Below, piece by piece: positions 62,928 through 64,000 of a DNA stretch of 64,000 bases (the stretch's first letter is position 1; the number at the start of each line of letters is the position of its first letter). This stretch comes from an uncultured Cohaesibacter sp. (GTDB taxonomy: Bacteria > Pseudomonadota > Alphaproteobacteria > Rhizobiales > Cohaesibacteraceae): the NCBI RefSeq assembly GCF_963676485.1, contig NZ_OY781114.1, positions 2,074,501 to 2,138,500 on the forward strand, read 5' to 3'. The notes below the pieces were generated by a model that made no database searches, was not told where the DNA came from, and was given only the letters and a program-made list of their open reading frames with translations. The position numbers were made by a program, and so were the translations under genes.

Positions 62928-63815
62928 ATGTCTTTCAGCCCGCGCCGAACAGCCCTGTACATGCCCGGATCGAATGCCCGTGCTCTTGAAAAAGCCCGCA
63001 GCCTTGATGTGGATGTGCTGCTGCTGGATCTGGAAGATGCGGTCGCCATCGATATGAAGGAAGTGGCCCGCAAACAGGTGTGTGAAGCAGTCAAGGCGGG
63101 GGGCTTCGGGCACCGCGAAGTGGTGATCCGTATCAATGGTCTGGAAACCCAGTGGGGGGCGGATGATCTGGCCGCTGTGATCGAGGCAAAGCCGGATGCG
63201 ATCCTTGTGCCCAAGGTCAATTGTGCTGAAGATGTCTATATGGTGGGGCGCAAGATGAATGATGCCGGCGCCGAACAGGAGATCAAGATCTGGGCCATGA
63301 TGGAAACGCCGCAGGGGATGCTGCGGGCGTTGGAAATTGCCGAGGCAACGAAGGAGTATCATGGCCGTCGCCTGAACTGTTTTGTTTTGGGAACCAATGA
63401 CTTGGTGAAGGAAACCCGCGTTGCCATGGTGCCCGGACGAGCCCCGGTCTATGGTTGGCTGATGAATTGTCAGGCCGCAGCCAGAAGCTTTGATCTGGAT
63501 ATCATCGACGGGGTGTTCAACAATTTCAACGATACGGACGGCTTCGTTGCCGAGTGTGAACAGGGCAAGGAAATGGGCATGGATGGCAAGACGCTGATCC
63601 ATCCCAAGCAGATCGCTGATTGCAACCGCATTTTCTCGCCGGACGCCGACGCCGTGGCATGGGCGCGCAAGGTGATCGAGGCTTTCGATGCGCCGGAGAA
63701 TCAGTCAAAGAATGTCATGACGATTGACGGCAAAATGGTCGAGAGACTGCATGCGGAAATGGCGCGCCGTCTGGTGGATATTGCCGAAGCCATTGCGGCG
63801 CGGGATGAGGAATAG
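62928..63815 (+). CDS. HpcH/HpaI aldolase/citrate lyase family protein (CoA-ester lyase type)
   Basis: 295 residues of the CitE-like branch. The opening PRRTALYMPGSNARALEKAR and VDVLLLDLEDAVA carry the Mg-binding acid. VVIRINGLETQWGADDL, VPKVNCAEDV and IWAMMETPQGMLRA with the second metal Glu follow. GKTLIHPKQI is the usual C-terminal motif. Members cleave malyl-CoA, citramalyl-CoA and related esters, and the exact substrate cannot be read here. GGAG lies 8 nt before ATG 62928. The DUF1737 gene begins 2 bp after its stop, so the pair is co-transcribed. Confidence 0.9.
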   Translation: MSFSPRRTALYMPGSNARALEKARSLDVDVLLLDLEDAVAIDMKEVARKQVCEAVKAGGFGHREVVIRINGLETQWGADDLAAVIEAKPDAILVPKVNCAEDVYMVGRKMNDAGAEQEIKIWAMMETPQGMLRALEIAEATKEYHGRRLNCFVLGTNDLVKETRVAMVPGRAPVYGWLMNCQAAARSFDLDIIDGVFNNFNDTDGFVAECEQGKEMGMDGKTLIHPKQIADCNRIFSPDADAVAWARKVIEAFDAPENQSKNVMTIDGKMVERLHAEMARRLVDIAEAIAARDEE

Positions 63816-63817
63816 TC

Positions 63818-64000
63818 ATGAACGAAAAACAAAGAGTATACCGGTTTCTCACAGGCGTGGATGATGCCAACTTCTGTCACCGGGTTACAGAGGCGCTCTC
63901 CAAGGGCTGGGAGCTGCATGGCTCCCCCAGCTATGCCTATGATGCCGAGGCACGGGTGATGAAATGTGGGCAGGCGGTGACCAAGCTGGTCGAACCGTTT
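63818..64000 (+). CDS. DUF1737 domain-containing protein (3' truncated by the window)
   Basis: 61 codons are visible to the window edge, starting MNEKQRVYRFLTGVDDANFC and continuing through RVTEALSKGWELHGSPSYAY to a CGQAVTKLVE segment. FLTG-DD-FC and LSKGWELHGSP are the DUF1737 hallmarks, a small domain of unknown function often encoded with lyases. AGGAA lies 6-7 nt upstream of ATG 63818. Its 2-bp gap to the lyase stop suggests translational coupling. Confidence 0.85.
   Translation, partial: MNEKQRVYRFLTGVDDANFCHRVTEALSKGWELHGSPSYAYDAEARVMKCGQAVTKLVEPF

Overview
The window looks like a chromosomal segment of an alphaproteobacterium, most likely of the Hyphomicrobiales (rhizobiales) and perhaps a marine Cohaesibacter-like lineage. 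The placement is inferred from gene content and order: DUF2794, DUF1674 beside htpX, a DUF1127 microprotein, an IalB-family periplasmic protein, a giant NAD-dependent glutamate dehydrogenase, ftsK-lolA-xth order, type-2 ArgC, and rsmB-heparinase-purH order. There are no rRNA or tRNA genes, no insertion sequences, no phage genes and no CRISPR array. It reads as core genome with a few small accessory patches.

Layout. 1-8 kb: the tail of a membrane protein, DUF2794, then htpG and a forward run dapF-mtaB-ftsY-yciB. 8-11.3 kb: a reverse cytochrome c maturation operon ccmA-ccmB-ccmC-ccmD-ccmG, including a 59-residue CcmD. 11.7-20.5 kb: acnB, a GNAT acetyltransferase, a DUF1989 protein, an EamA-type half transporter, a YghZ-like aldo/keto reductase, DUF1674 divergent from htpX, and two small membrane proteins. 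20.5-26.9 kb (reverse): typA, a 1.1 kb gene-free gap, DUF1643, an RbsD/FucU protein, argG and a PAP2 phosphatase. 27-34.6 kb: a secreted orphan, an unlisted 50-residue ORF divergent from a LysR regulator, small membrane proteins, rlmN, IalB, a TrmH-type methyltransferase, a quinone oxidoreductase and a YkvA protein.

34.6-52.1 kb is almost all reverse strand: a DUF1127 gene with an sRNA array downstream, purH, a heparinase II/III protein, rsmB, xth, lolA, ftsK, a DapC-like aminotransferase under a perfect CtrA box, and NAD-GDH. 52.3-64 kb: a LysR/MFS divergon, leuB, leuD, argC, a threonine-rich leader ORF in front of asd, carbonic anhydrase, pdxY, the tail of a decayed FAD oxidoreductase, its intact paralogue, a CoA-ester lyase and a truncated DUF1737 gene. 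dapF, the DapC-like aminotransferase and asd all serve the lysine/threonine branch; argG and argC serve arginine; leuB and leuD serve leucine.

The most interesting signals are non-coding or very small. (1) Directly behind the DUF1127 gene three tandem hairpins each show the same 10-nt loop, reading CCTCCTCCC on the transcribed strand, and the last is a terminator. This is the architecture of the CcsR (cuckoo) sRNAs of Rhodobacter with their DUF1127 partner CcaF1. (2) A short ORF ending in seven consecutive Thr codons sits just upstream of asd and looks like a threonine-sensing leader peptide. (3) A perfect terminator with an alternative antiterminator-like pairing lies in an apparently gene-free 800 bp gap before htpG. 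(4) A 50-codon ORF with a strong ribosome binding site lies opposite a LysR gene.
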